From: Taenia hydatigena
Taxonomy: Eukaryota; Platyhelminthes; Cestoda; Cyclophyllidea; Taeniidae
NCBI GenBank assembly: GCA_036345935.2
Contig: JADWOT020000004.1
Coordinates: 11,834,729-11,898,728, forward strand
Direction: 5' to 3'
Length of the DNA stretch: 64,000 bases
Each line of letters begins with the position of its first letter. The first letter of the stretch is position 1. Below, piece after piece: positions 46,691 to 59,180 of this stretch. A model generated the notes under the pieces. It was not told where the DNA came from. It saw only the letters and a list, made by a program, of their open reading frames with translations, and made no database searches. The position numbers and the translations under genes were made by a program.

Positions 46691-47189
46691 CACAATCCAC
46701 CGACGCAGAAAGCCAAGAGTGGTAATTAAGAGGCCTATTTACCATGCGATTGCCCGTGTCCATGGACGGAGTAATCCGTTCATTCATTTAATGGATTTAT
46801 CAAAACTGGGCGCGTAAAACATAAGTCACATTTACAATGACGAATAAAATGTGGACAAATGAGAGTGAGCCTAATAAATGAATGTTCGGGTTAGAAAAGG
46901 GTAGACGATTAACTCTGACTGAATGGGTATTTAGGTGAGCGGGTCAAGGATGCCTTCAAAAAAGGAAACCATTTAGATTCCTGGTTAGGTAAACAAATTC
47001 ACTATGGTCCAGCACCTCCATAAGTAGCAAAAGTAGCCTTCATATATTAGGGAGCCAGCTTCCCAAGCTATTTAATAAATGCCTTCTCCGTCCGAGTCTA
47101 CTGTCTTAACGTTTCATCCCTTATAGAAGTCCCTTTCAGCGTCTCGTGTTCTCCGCCGCAATCCGCCGTAAACATCTCGTTCCCTTCAT
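46691..47189. other. No supported gene
   Basis: Single-copy, AT-rich. Stops occur in all frames. Confidence 0.6.
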
Positions 47190-50100
47190 TTAATCCTTTA
47201 TCAACACTACCTTCGCCAAATTCGCCTTTAAATCTAAGGTGATAAAGTCAAGCTTAAGATACTTGCAGGTCATCTCTCGCGAGATGTTGCTTTCGTCAGT
47301 CACGGCGGTGGTGCTGACGTCAGTTGCATTTGTTGTCTTCTCAGCATTAATGACAACGTCAGAGAGTGACCAGCGATACACAAACTGGTAAGAGAAAATA
47401 ATAGACTCAATAAACAACCAGGCACGGGTTTGGCAAACAATGCTGTTCGATTCTAAAACTACATCGGACATTTATCTGTGATTTGAAAAGGTCAAAAGAC
47501 ATCTAAAGGTTTACTTTTGCAAACAGATAAGGCTACGGACGGAAGGCCGAAGAGATCGAAAAAATAATTGATTGCTCATATGCAAAAGGGAAAAATGCTA
47601 AATAAAAACAAGCGAAATGATTTTAATAACACCCGCTTGCCTTTAAATGCATTCTGAAGTGGATAAGGCTTGGATGAGTGAATAGATCGCTAAACAGATT
47701 GAATAGCAGGCAAGAAACGGATGGACAGCTGGATTAATGGACGGATGGTTGATTCGACCGGGTAATTTGATTTTACATTTTTCCAACCAAAGGAGATTTT
47801 ATTTTAAAGCATATTTTTATGGAACCAGGGCTAATTTCAGGCCCTTCTCCCTCAACGAAGTAAAACAAATAACTCAGGACACCGTTAAAAAGCTAAATAA
47901 TCCGTTTGGGTTCAAAGAGTGAATTGAAATAGGTAGATTGATGGATTGATCTTACTTTAGAATAGTTCTATCATAAGTGGAATAATTATCATGGCATTGC
48001 CAACCCCGAAGAGAACTTCAAACACTAAGAACATGTTCCAAAATCTCCACTTTTTTATATACCGGAAGCCACTGCATTGGGATCAAATTCACATAACATC
48101 GGCAAGGTTTGATAGTGTTCTCATTTTAGCATCAAATCATTTGGAGTGGCGTAGTAGTGAGACAAGAGCCAGCGAGATGACCAGGTTGTGCCATATCAAG
48201 TGAATACTTTTTTACTTTATCCTCCTTCTGATAGAAAGATTCAATTAGTCGTGAGGAATACTCACTTCAGTCATAATTCTGACTAAATGTGAAAGAAAAT
48301 GCACGCTTGGGCATCCACAAAAACACAATAATGAACGAAGACATGTTCCATGATCACACCTGCAAAAAGAAATTGGCGCTCGGCTGCCTCTGTTTCATCC
48401 CAAGGACCATTGCTTAATTTACAGACTTTATCTTTTGAAGGACGTCATTATTTGATGGTCAAAGTAACCCACTTACAGCTAGGAGACCGAAATGCCTCCC
48501 CTGCTTAAGACGCGATAATAGAGCGCACCCATGATCTCGTGTTAAACGGCCCAATAGGTTTCGCCGCAAATACCAGGTCTTAATCATGCTGTTTGACATG
48601 TGATGGAGTGGCAACGTCTGAACAATAGGCAACCGCAGATCATGGGGAGGAGCAACACAGCCTCTAGGCGTGCAAGGCCTGTGCCAAATTAGTGCTCAAG
48701 CGCAGGCGTTTAGACATGAAGAGGTACTTTAGTCAAACCTGTGAGGTAATCCATGAGTGGACCGTTCGGGAATAGCCCAGAATGAAATGTTCATTCACCT
48801 CGCAAATGCATCAAGTCATTTCGCAAGTTATTCTCTAGTCAATCAATCAGTCAGCAAACCAGCCTACACGCAGCACCTTCTTACAATGCACATAGAATAA
48901 GTTTGAAAGAACTCATGCTCCGCCAAAACTATTGCCTGCCACTAAATGATCCATGGCATCTAGATTGTACCCATATGGCCAGCCTCTACCATGACAGTTC
49001 CTCCAGCGGTAACGTAGGGGTGAACCAATGGTTCCATCATCACTCGTGCTATTAGTCGCTCTTGACACAATGGTCTTGAGTGGCATTAGCCAAACGAGAC
49101 AAGTAATACTTTCTTACTCAAAACAAAGGCCTTCTTAAATATGATGGCTTCTGAGTGCCGCGACATCGCCACAATCAAACTGCTTAAACCTCTCATTACA
49201 AACGAAAAATCTTACTGCTAACTGCGGCGCCTTTTCCGAATATGGAAAAAATTCACAGAAGCTGGCAACCGCTTCACCTTTAGAACCGAAACAATTCAGA
49301 TCTGTGGAGTAGGCAAGTTCAAAGCACATTAATTTCAGCCAACAAGTTTGGGGATTCAAACTGAGGCTAGTGGAGAGTACAGTGTGGATATTAACGCAGA
49401 CGTTTTACAAGCGAACTACATTTGATATCGCACAAAATTATTCCATTGTCTGGTGCATTCTCAAGCTCCTACAAGATGGAAGTACCAAATTTACAAGTAC
49501 AAGATGAGGTGACGTTAGTGAAGTTTCAAATTTCAGATCGGTCAAAGATATTTGACAACAACAAGGAATAGATCGCATGTGGTGGAGAAATCGATAAAAT
49601 AGACTCTTCAAGACATTGCGGTTGTGCACATCCATATGGGTGACTTCGCCTGTGCGACCGCATTGTGCGATGCTGTGGCAAGGGATGCAGAGATGTCGAA
49701 TCAAATGTCGACGACGTTACGATAGTAGCACAGCAAGGAGCTGAAGGTGACGTAAGATTTATGGCATAAAGTTCTACAATAAGACACCTAAAAGTAGTCG
49801 AAAACTTCATTTTAAAGGCAACAACAAAAATGAACCAGAAATTAATGTCCGGAAATTGAGCATCATGGAGTCGATATTTCTGTACGAAACGCGTTACAGA
49901 CACCTCGCTAAACTCAAGATCCAGACTGAACTAAACTTCATACCTTGTTAAAGCATCTATATCTCTTTTAATGCTTTGACTCCAAGCAGCAATGTTAGCA
50001 GCACCTTATCCCACCGAATTTCAGTACTTTTTAGGGCAATTTTCATTCCTGAAGCCCCCGGAGTGTATTTATTCCTCCACTCTGTGAAAAGATGAGGAAT

Positions 50101-50815
50101 ATCCACGGAGGTCAGTCAACCACCTTCATTCAGTCACCCTAGATCAGCAAACAGTTCGCCATTCCCAGTTCCAATCTTTTCATCGACTAAACCAAAAGGG
50201 AAAGAAGCCTTCAAAGTGCCATTCAACGATCAAGCTTTTGCACTCAGGTGCTCCACCAACCGAGTGCCCCCATTCTACGTTAAGGAATGCGCTGAAGGCC
50301 GAAATGAGAGCAATTAATCCAATCACACCATTGCTGGATTGGCCGTCGAAATCATGCGGCATACTTATTATCGCGTGAATCCGGTGTATTTCCAAAAGGC
50401 TGGTAAAGAACATAAGTTATTACCCATGAGTCGACGAAAAAGTTGAAACGATCTCAAGTGATGAGCTCATCGGTTCGAAAGGCGTATCCTTGCATAAAAA
50501 TGGAACGGTGACAAGCAACGCAAAAGTACAGAATGCGCACCGCATTACAATGTGAAAAGGGCTGAAAATTATCAGAACCAACAGACGCCACCCTGCTACG
50601 CAGAAACAGCGCTAGACCAAACAAACGTAGTCCACGTCTGCACCTGGTTGAATTGACATTATAGGACCCACAAATCCAACGCGTCTCAATAATTCCTATC
50701 ACCGATACTAGGTGGAGCGAAGTCTTTACGGATAAATACTTGCACATACAGACTTACTAGTACAAAGCACAAGCAGAACCAGACGCGAAAACATCACCAG
50801 TACCCAGCCCTTCAT
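47190..50815 (-). CDS. Small secreted protein gene, three exons found
   Basis: Minus strand. Exon 1 50758-50815: ATG then KGWVLVMFSRLVLLVLCT, a classic signal peptide, donor GTAAGT, phase 1. Exon 2 49216-49301 (86 nt): acceptor CCTACTCCACAG, LNCFGSKGEAVASFCEFFPY, SEKAPQLA, donor GTAAGA; it starts with two bases, so it joins exon 1 in frame and ends in phase 0. Exon 3 begins at 47384: acceptor TTTTCTCTTACCAG, FVYRWSLSDVVINAEKTTN, REMTCKYLKLDFITLDLKAN. It either ends at a donor GTAGTG (174 nt, phase 0) or reads on to a stop at 47190. All phases agree. Other exons may lie between, such as in the ORFs at 50454-50747 or 49526-49903. I do not recognise the family. Confidence 0.5.
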
Positions 50816-50888
50816 AAGAGCCGGCAAATTCATGCCAAGACTTTCGATACAAACGGTGGCACCGACTCCCCACAAAATCAGCCCATTC

Positions 50889-51020
50889 TGTAGCATCCCG
50901 AGGCTCCCTTGAAGGCAAAAGAAGGCAGAATACTACGGCAGAAATATATATTCAACGGACAGAGGGAAATAAGCTACCCACATGGCCCGAAGGCCAGCCT
51001 TACGCAGGTAGAGCAATACT
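50889..51020 (-). repeat. Truncated LTR of the 51.7 kb family
   Basis: Plus strand starts TGTAGCATCCCGAGGCTCCC and follows the LTR to the GGAGGCCAGCC-like block, then diverges near 51020. The other end (AATATTACA) is missing. Confidence 0.8.
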
Positions 51021-51846
51021 GATTTTATCACATTTTAGATCAAAGTTACTGTAAAATTTTAAGACAATCATCGGGGATAGTCATAATTAGAAATGGTTTA
51101 GTAAAGTATAAGGTCATTTTTAGACTTGTAAAGATAAAATTATGATTCTTTTTAGATGGCTATTTTTCATTTGTTGCAAGTACATAGGCGACATAAAAAT
51201 TATAGCGTTTACCATTAAAATTGATGATGAGTGTCACTCTAGGCGAGGCAGCACCCTTTAGCTCTTCATGAAGAGGCAGTAACGTGGGGCTTATTGGAGG
51301 ATCCGGAACGCTTTACTTCACCATACTTCATTATCTTTTAGCATCATAGTGACTTGCAGCATTGCAACTTTTTCCTTCCTCACTATCGTTTTAACCATGT
51401 GACGGCTACCGTGTGCGTACAAATATGTGCACATGGATGCAGACCTGGTCGCCGCGCAGCTTCAAGGCACCGACTTGCCTTGATACCCCTGATCATGAAG
51501 TGACAGCGGGAGTGCCCTTCATTTAGTTTTGAGATGCTAGTAACAAGCAACGCAGATCATTAATGACCGTTCTTCCGTACACCCATGCGGCTCTCTGTAC
51601 CCACGCGTTCATTTATTTAAGCACTCGCTCCCCACCAACCACGGCCGGAGACAATCACTGTAGCGTCCTAAGGCTCCCTCGAAGACAAAAGAAGTCAGAA
51701 TGCTAGAGTAGAATATATATATATTCAACGGACAGAGGGAAATAAGCTGCTGGCATAGCCCGGAGGCCAGCCTACGCAGCTAGGGCAATATGGCCACCTC
51801 TGTGTCCCTAACCAAAACTGATAGTTCAAACAAACAAAATATTACA

Positions 51847-51865
51847 TTACCCCTCTCCTCTTTTC
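51847..51865 (-). promoter_or_regulatory. Polypurine tract
   Basis: The minus strand reads GAAAAGAGGAGAGGGGTAA directly before the TGTAATATTTTG start of the 3' LTR. This is the expected second-strand primer site. Confidence 0.8.
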
Positions 51866-52132
51866 AAGCATCGTCCCCGACGCGTTAGTACGCCGATCTC
51901 CTTAGGCAAGTATATTTAGGGGTAATCTTCGAAACGAAACTTTCCAGGTGGCCCGTGGCTAGTGTCGCTTCAGCTGTTAATAGCTTTCTTGTAGAACACG
52001 GAGATAGGGTAGATGCCGGAGGCGGACGCCGTTCTTGGCCCATCCGTAGCGCATGCATTTCTTTCGCACCGCTGCAACATGCCACAGGCGGTAGAGATCG
52101 GGATAAAAACCCTATAGAGTCGGGTCCGCTTT

Positions 52133-52144
52133 CCGCTGCCACCA
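52133..52144 (-). promoter_or_regulatory. Primer-binding site, tRNA-Leu type
   Basis: The minus strand reads TGGTGGCAGCGG one base after the LTR end. This is complementary to CCA plus the 3' end of the usual animal tRNA-Leu(AAG), as I recall it. The 12-base match at the expected place fixes the element's orientation. Confidence 0.7.
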
Positions 52145-52299
52145 ATGTGGCGTCCCGAGGCTGTCTCGAAGGCAAAAGAAGGCAGGATACTAAAGCGGAG
52201 TATATATATATATGGTCCAGCGGCCAGCCTACGCAGCTAGGACAATATGGCCACCTCTGTGACCCTGACCGAAACTAGTCGTTCAAACAAAATATTACA

Positions 52300-54682
52300 A
52301 TCATGTTACAGTCCCACTTGGACGCTCTCCTTTGAAAGCGCTGGCAGCCAAAAGCACTGGAATCACTCTGAGCACCACAAAACCTACCTTTTCATTTCCA
52401 ACGTTGACCAAGCTATCGCACTTACCGGGTCCGCCACAACCGTCACCACACGTATCCCCTCATTGCTGACAACACCAACACCAGCGCCTGGTAAATGGTG
52501 GCCTACGAGCTAACGTGGAGAATTCCACCCACCTTTCGCCAGCTCAAGATGCTGCGTTGATAGAAACGCGATTTCAACGACCGTTTCGCTAACTTGTTGG
52601 CTTATCCCTTTCTATGATGCACGAAGCAAATCCACTTGCGCTGCAATTAACTCTTTCTAATAAAAACACCGCCTTACTGTAATGCTTCAACGCAGGTCGT
52701 CGGAGGGTGAAGTAATGTCGGCGCACGCCTCGTGCTCAAGCATCTAAACAGGATTTAACGGCAACTACGACGCCAAGTACCTACATCAAAGCAAATCTGC
52801 TTAAGACGACAAAATCCGCTCCTACCCATCTTCCCTCCTCCCCAACTTAGCACCAAGTGGTACTGAGTCGGAGCTTTGACACTCAATCTGACTGCAACTG
52901 CGGTCAGCCGTCCTAAGACTTATTTGCCGCACACAGCAGTGTTGACAGCTCTTCTTAATTTAAAAAGCTCACTAAAACTCCTCTCAACCGCAGTTTTCGT
53001 CAATAGTGTACAAGACAATCTCACCAAACTCCATTAACTCACTAAGTCCCTACTCATCCCTTCCACATAAATTTGTCTTCGTCTCTCATTATTATTCACC
53101 ACTCTTAGGGAACAAACAATTACTTTGCATTAAAGTATGAGATATAAGTTGATCAGTAGACGCGGAAGGTGAGTAGTGGGGTACACGGAGCCAATCATTC
53201 CAACACATAAAACTATGACTCGCGTGAATGCTTAAAATACAGAACTGATTTGTTTGACAAATAACCGAAGTGGCTATTGCGAGGCCTGCTAGCATTCCAA
53301 CCTAGACAATTCAGCGACGGGGAGAGGTTCTCTATTCTGACCTGTGATGTCCTTAATGCCCTGCCTTCCTCCCTCCACTTTCGTTTTCGTTCATCAAGAA
53401 GAGCAAGGAGGGAGACATCCCGCGGACTTTTATTTAAGGGAATAAGGTGTATTAACAGTTTGCGAAGAAACTGTTGAATCGGTATTTTAATATCTCCGAA
53501 GACGACGTCCAGATAGGGAAGTGGGCATGTTCGCGTTCATTTGTCTATACAGAGCCTCTTTTAACCAAGCATTCGATTTGCTATCCTTGACGCAGGCATT
53601 TAAGCATAGAAAAAGCACGAAATGGGCTCATCGCATCTCCAAGAGTAAATCAGGAGGAGGCTATGGGGTCGTTTCATTTGGCACCTACCAGCGTGAGAAT
53701 GTGGAAAACGCAAAGAATCCATCCTTTCCGCACTCAAACACTTCTGTGAAGACGATGGGTACAACACTACTTTCACTAACAAATTAAAGTTCAATTTTGC
53801 ACGCATGGGGGGCACTATGACGGATTATTCCATTTGTCTATGATGGTTAAAATTGTTTCAACTTTAAAGCGTATTTAGACGGAGAAGGTCATTACATGCA
53901 TCGAAACAGGAAAGCATTACTTTGAGCTCAGAAACAAGACATGTACTCGAGCAACAGAAGCATGCAGGCTCATCAGCACCAAGTCTAGAAAACTGCTCCG
54001 GCGTGATAAGAGACAGCGATCGTTACAACACTAACGTGGAGGTCACCACCATCAGTGATTGATGCTGATGCGTTCTGTGTGGTGTGTAAGTGCGTCGGTG
54101 GAAGAAATGGGCAAGTGGCTAATTTGCTTAGCCAAAATAAGGCACGAGACTATCCTGCTTGACATGCCATATTAATATTACAATAGCCCTGCATAAAGAC
54201 AATGCCACACTATACATAACGTTAACCTAAGCTTTTTACGCGGCGGTTGCTGCATCAGCGATAGAGTGAGTTAAACTATTCCAGAGGTTCAGGTCTGTTC
54301 ACATCATCCTCCAACTAAGCCGCTTTGCACATGCAGCATTTAAACGCAAAGATAAATGCAAGGATACAAAAAGGAGGATTATGATGAACAAGTCACGACC
54401 TTCCTCCCCTATTCATAAAGAAGATAAATTTAATCGCATCACTTCATACAACATCTCAACGCGGTCACCGTACTTCGTAGCTCCGATATTTCAACGCCTT
54501 TAACATTTGCACCAAATGTCACCCACTTTTGCGGCTATTCAGTTTACAACATGACTCAACGAAAGCAGATTTAGTACATTGGAAAGAAAAACATGTCTCT
54601 TATTTCTGACGCCATGTGTTGGCAAGCAAAACTAGTAAGGGTTGATTACGCAAATGAGTGTGAAAAACGCATCGGGACTTAC
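52300..54682. other. No supported gene
   Basis: Short ORFs only. A minus-strand open frame at about 53335-53510 (LPYLDVVFGDIKIPIQQFLR and so on) lacks an acceptor and is recorded as rejected. Confidence 0.5.
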
Positions 54683-54778
54683 GCTGTTGTACCTCCGTGT
54701 CACGGAAAAGCGAGCCCAGATTTGTTGAGTACGATTTCTCCTTGTCCACCTCAGAGATTTCCAAGCTGCCAAAGTTGC
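54683..54778 (-). CDS. Isolated 96-nt exon candidate
   Basis: Minus strand: CTTAAAACAG acceptor, then NFGSLEISEVDKEKSYSTN, LGSLFRDTEVQQ, then a perfect GTAAGT donor. 96 nt, phase 1 at both ends, open only in this frame across both borders. The wider open frame runs 54600-54866. Neighbouring exons were not found; it could belong to the micro-exon gene to its right or to a separate gene. Confidence 0.4.
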
Positions 54779-56212
54779 CTGTTTTAAGGGTTGTGCATCC
54801 GTCAACAGGTAGCATATTAGTGAGTCTTAAAACAAAATGGATAAATGGTTCAGCACGGGCGTGCATAACTTCCAGGAAGTCGCCTAAATGCAGATAGATT
54901 TAGCTCTAAAGGAAAGAAGATGCTCGCTCGATTACGATCTAGCTAACATCGGCTATTAGCGCGTTTGGACCAATAACAATGAACATGGCGATGTTTAATT
55001 GGAAATAGCCGGTGCATTGCCTTCGCGGTAACAATTGTACTTCTCCTTCTCTTAAACAGCTTCGTCTACAAGAACGCAGTGAAAGAATAGCCGGGAGCGA
55101 CTATGCATGGACAAGTAATCGAGAACGTACCCATTTCTTCATTGAAATGCCATCCACAGGAAAAATGAACACTGACAACTCTCCCTACGCAAACTGTTGA
55201 CTCTACCGCCTCCCTGAAATTAAACAAAAGACCAAAACAAATAAAACTAGAAAAATAATGAGAAGTGGAGGAAATCCAGTAGTCATTCATCGCTGGACAG
55301 TAAATTGTTAAAAGTAGAAAAAGCATTTGATGACAAAGTAGATATTCTCATGTACTATACGAAATCGAGACACACAATGCACTAACTTTAAGAGACAAAT
55401 TACGCAGCTCAATGTGTTTCACTAATAAACAAATCAATTCACGGAAATAACAAAAATACCAACCAAATTTCGCCCGTGCCATCCGCAAGCTATGGAACTA
55501 ATGCTTTGGCAACATAGTCAGGAAGATAAAGCAGTAAGAAATCACTTGAACGAATGCTGATAGGCTGCAAATCTTTGCAATTACTATTCCTATACCTCGA
55601 AAATAAGGCTACATGGAGAGATGAATGATGTGATTCAGGCTTATGCATGCTAATTCAATTCAAACCTGACAAGCTGGTGCACAGGTAATCGGTAACAAAA
55701 ATCACAATCTAAATCTCCATAGATTATGTCATGGAGACTGACAAAAAGCAAAGCCTACGGTTCTCAAACACCGCTCCCGCATCGGGACGATCGCCCGAGG
55801 CTCGAACCAACTCTGGCACAAGACGTCATGTCGTTCGAATTTCTACGCATTTAAACAAACAGAAGCATTTTAAAATTTTGTTCTAAATTAAGTTAAATAC
55901 AAACTGGTTATGGCATTTCAAAGCGATTTCTAGTAATTGACTATGATAATAAGGTATCGTGCCATAGTGGAAAGGATTAGCGGTTAACGGAATTGTAAGC
56001 CGCAGAATTCTAATGTAAGCGCAATATAATCTATTTTTAGTGCCATTCACGAAGTAAAAACATTACAAACTAGGGCATGATGAACCCACAATTGCTTTAG
56101 CATCAAATTTTCTTTAACTCTGCATGTTTAGTTAAGGCAGCTGTGATTTCTCAATTCCAAAGCCTTAATTATAAAGTTTGCAGAATAATACCCCCAAAGT
56201 ACTAAACACCAC

Positions 56213-56370
56213 TGCAGTACTTTGTTTATTAGAACTGCTCATTTCTGTCAAGGTCACAGAGGTGACCGTATTGCCCTAGCTGCGTAGCTGGCCTCCAGGC
56301 CAGTGAATATGTATATTCTACCCTAGCATTCCGCCTTCTTTTGCCTTCAAGGGAGCCTCGGGACGCTACA
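56213..56370 (-). mobile_element. Solo LTR
   Basis: 158 bp. Plus strand TGCAGTACTTTG...GGGACGCTACA, in the opposite orientation to the LTR direction at 51659. Flanks are ACCAC and GCCAC, a near-perfect 5-bp target duplication. It likely arose by LTR-LTR recombination. Confidence 0.8.
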
Positions 56371-56410
56371 GCCACCTTTACGACAAGATGACCTTTATTC
56401 AAGAAATAAC

Positions 56411-56775
56411 TGTAGCGTCGCGAGACCTTCTTGAAGACTAAAGAAAGTGTAGCAATAGGGTAGTGCATATATATATATGTTGTAGTACTTTGTTTGTTGG
56501 AAATAACGGTTTTGGTCAAGGTCACAGAGGTGGCCGTACTGCCCTAGCTGCGTGGGCTGGCCTCCGGGCCATGCCAGCAGCCTATTTGCCCCTGTCCTAC
56601 CCTACTCTGTTCTACCCTAGCATTCTGCTTTCTTTTGCCTTCGAGGGAGCCTCGGGACGCTACATACACATATGCATGCATATTTTAGCAATCAGTGGAA
56701 AAGGGACTACTAGCATGGGCAATGTGGCCACCTCAGTGACCGAAACCCAAACCGGCAGTCGGAACAAACGAAGTA
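56411..56775. mobile_element. Cluster of LTR pieces in both orientations
   Basis: Contains an LTR start (56411-56480, opposite orientation), a full LTR (56481-56664, TGTAGTACTTTG...GACGCTACA) and an LTR end (about 56700-56775, ...GTATTATA). No target duplication is seen around the full one. This looks like insertion of one LTR copy into another. Confidence 0.75.
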
Positions 56776-56994
56776 TTATAGTAGTGTACCGAGATGTCCT
56801 TGAAGCTGTTAGAACAGGGCTGAGCATAAACAATCGACACTGAGTGGAGCTAAAGCTGCTACTGTGGCTCAGATGTTGGCCAACTCGGCGGAGCGAAAAC
56901 GGCTGAGGCACGGTATGGCCTCTTCACCGAAAGAGAGAGCTAAATAATCAACTTATTAAATACCAGAGTCGTGCATAGAGAGACATTTTTTAAA

Positions 56995-57290
56995 CTTTAG
57001 CAGGGGGATTCAAGAATGGGTTTCGTCTTGGCTGCAATCGTAAAGTAGCCTATTATGACCAAAATGTATTTGTTTCTTCTCCTCGTGGGTGGCAGGGGAC
57101 CCATACTGTCAATAGCTAATCTCTTCTCTGGACAATCTGTGCTCATGGAGTAAAGTGATCCGATCGGTATAAGTTCGCTTTTTTGAAGCAGCTGCAAGTG
57201 ACGCAAGTCCGGCGTCTGGCATCCTCCAAGCACTTACGTGATCCAGTTGCTCGTGTAATTTGGGATAATTGCTTGCACCAATGACTCTGG
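56995..57290 (-). mobile_element. Gypsy integrase remnant
   Basis: Minus strand: LHEQLDHVSAWRMPDAG (HH half of the zinc finger), then in another frame LAIDSMGPLPPTRRRNKYIL, VIIGYFTIAAKTKPI, which matches the start of a gypsy integrase core (D-x-MGPLP...NKYILV..DYFT). At least one frameshift. It lies next to the LTR cluster but differs from the pol at 28.6-30.9 kb. Confidence 0.75.
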
Positions 57291-57297
57291 GACAAGC

Positions 57298-57594
57298 ATG
57301 CGTTTAGAATCACTTTGCCAATTTATACTTGCCGGTCAGGTTGGCCTTCTGACCATGCCAATAGCTCCATTTCTATCATATGTCGAATGCATGCGCACTG
57401 TTGGTGTTATATCCGTCTGTCTTCCGGGAAGTCCTGAGTCGCTGTACATACATTCATACAATTACCACATTGATACCGAAAATGCAACTTTTATTTTCAC
57501 ATTCACAAGGACATTCCGCGTGCACCGAATAAGTCAAGATAGAGCATTATCCGAACAATATATTTTGACGTTTGTTTCCCTCCTCTTCGAGTAG
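57298..57594 (+). CDS. Unassigned ORF, weak
   Basis: 98 codons, MRLESLCQFILAGQVGLL..., then HIDTENATFIFTFTRTFRVH. It overlaps the end of the integrase remnant region and has no splice support or homolog in the window. Listed because its composition is protein-like. Confidence 0.18.
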   Translation: MRLESLCQFILAGQVGLLTMPIAPFLSYVECMRTVGVISVCLPGSPESLYIHSYNYHIDTENATFIFTFTRTFRVHRISQDRALSEQYILTFVSLLFE

Positions 57595-57599
57595 TTCAA

Positions 57600-59180
57600 C
57601 TCTCATCCAATTAGACAAGGGTTATTGCTGCTTCCTAAAAAAAGTCCACATGTAAATGCAGGTTTGCAGTTGGCGAATAATGTGTTAAATGACAGGCGGA
57701 TCAGAGGACACCTAGTTTCGCAAAGCTGACCCCCTTAATTCTCTCTTCATTTATGTCGTGGGCACCACTGGTCCTAACACTGGTCAATCTAGTCCCCTCG
57801 TTAACTTGGTAAGCTTGTGCATCCCGAATTCACCTGCAGCAGAGAGAAAATAAATATTCATATCATCTGCAGTAAAAAAGGCTTAATCGCAAGAATTAAT
57901 TTGATTCATCGTATTGCGTGAGAACTCAAGGACGTTGCCACAACATCGCGAAGCAGATGTCGAATCTGCATGAGATTAAAAATGTCTCCTGCCTAGAATT
58001 CAGAGGTTTCGGCACACCTCGTTAACGTGTGCTGACTACTTTTCCAACCGTCCACATCTTGTGCGAGTGCTGCACAGCTATCCGCCTTAGTGAATCCATT
58101 TGCCTCTCCGGCCTTTGTTTATCACAAGTGTATGCACGTCAGTGGATTTGGAGTAAACCAACTTCTTGTGTTGGCAATCGAAGGGTGGAAAAGCATCTCC
58201 TCTTAGAGGTCCTTCAGAAAGAATAAGCGTGTTTCTCACAAATAACTATAGTACTTTTAAAACCAGTCTCTACTACCGCAAGACCGAGGCGGGGCAGCAC
58301 GTGTTGCCGCTGGGACATGCAACTCCTTTCGAATCCCATCAGGCCACTCAAACATTTATTACACACCCACTTGAGGTTACCCCTCTTGGATTCCACTGCA
58401 GTCTAAAGAGGCACGTTCCCACTCCCTTAGATTCATTTCTGCTTCATCTTACCAACCTTCCATTTCAGTTTCTTCCACGTATCTCCTCTGGCGATTTGCA
58501 AACCTTGGGTAGTTCCTTTTGCATGTTTCCTCCCCTACACTAAACAAATACATTTTATCCGTTTTAATGGATGAAATTCCCTAGAGTGCTTTGGAAAAAA
58601 ATGCAGACTGATTGATGGAAGGATACGTCTTTTTTTTATTATTCCAAAAGAGAGACAAATAGATGGAGGGAACAAACGCTAGCGCTAAGAAATGGGTGAT
58701 CAGAGAAAAGAACGCGATATGAAAACGCGTGCAAAAGGCGTTAGCAAGGCCTCATCTCTGCCACCTAAACTTGCAACGTGCTTCCTTACGGGCTATTTAG
58801 TCTGTGGAAGTAAAGATAACAAAGCCCGCCATCCGACTTAAAACCATTGTAATGCCGGAGATAGGGGAGAAGTCAGATGGAATAATTGTTTTGAATTGGG
58901 TACACAAAAGTACTGTTAACAATTAGGAAGCACTACAGAGTGCCAAAGTTCGATACAGGCATTGGGATTAGGAAATAAGAGATAAGATGAGCTGTGCTCT
59001 AGTGCATATACAAATGCTTCAAGTTGCAATAACAGTCTGAATGAGAGCATTACGGTGGAAAACTGACAGATGGGGAGCAGCGGACATCCATTTTAAGAAT
59101 CCTCTGAATCCGAAAAAAGATGAGTCTACAAAAAAGCAAAGGACAATATTCGTAAGCGTTTATAACAGAAAGTCAGCAAA
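57600..59180. other. No supported gene
   Basis: Nothing convincing. A 12-nt exon-like item at 58760-58771 contains an in-frame TAG in phase 0. Confidence 0.5.

Larger units (their letters stand above)
51659..52299 (-). mobile_element. Miniature LTR retrotransposon (TRIM-like)
   Basis: 641 bp: LTRs 51659-51846 (188 bp) and 52146-52299 (154 bp), each TG...CA, around a 299-bp interior. On the minus strand the 5' LTR is followed by T and the site at 52133-52144. A purine tract lies just before the 3' LTR. Flanks are ATCAC (51654-51658) and ATCAT (52300-52304), a 5-bp target duplication with one mismatch. The interior holds one frame of up to 97 codons (51885-52175) rich in Ser/Pro/Arg with no gag or pol motif. 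It must depend on enzymes from another element. LTR differences (a gap of about 34 bp and several changes) show it is not recent. Confidence 0.85.

Noticed and set aside
53335..53515. Minus-strand open frame starting LPYLDVVFGDIKIP with a possible GTCAGA donor
   Set aside because: An in-frame TGA lies between the only plausible acceptor and the frame, and the donor is weak.
58760..58771. A 12-nt micro-exon with good acceptor and donor
   Set aside because: It contains TAG in phase 0, the phase shared by the other micro-exons, and it has no paralog.
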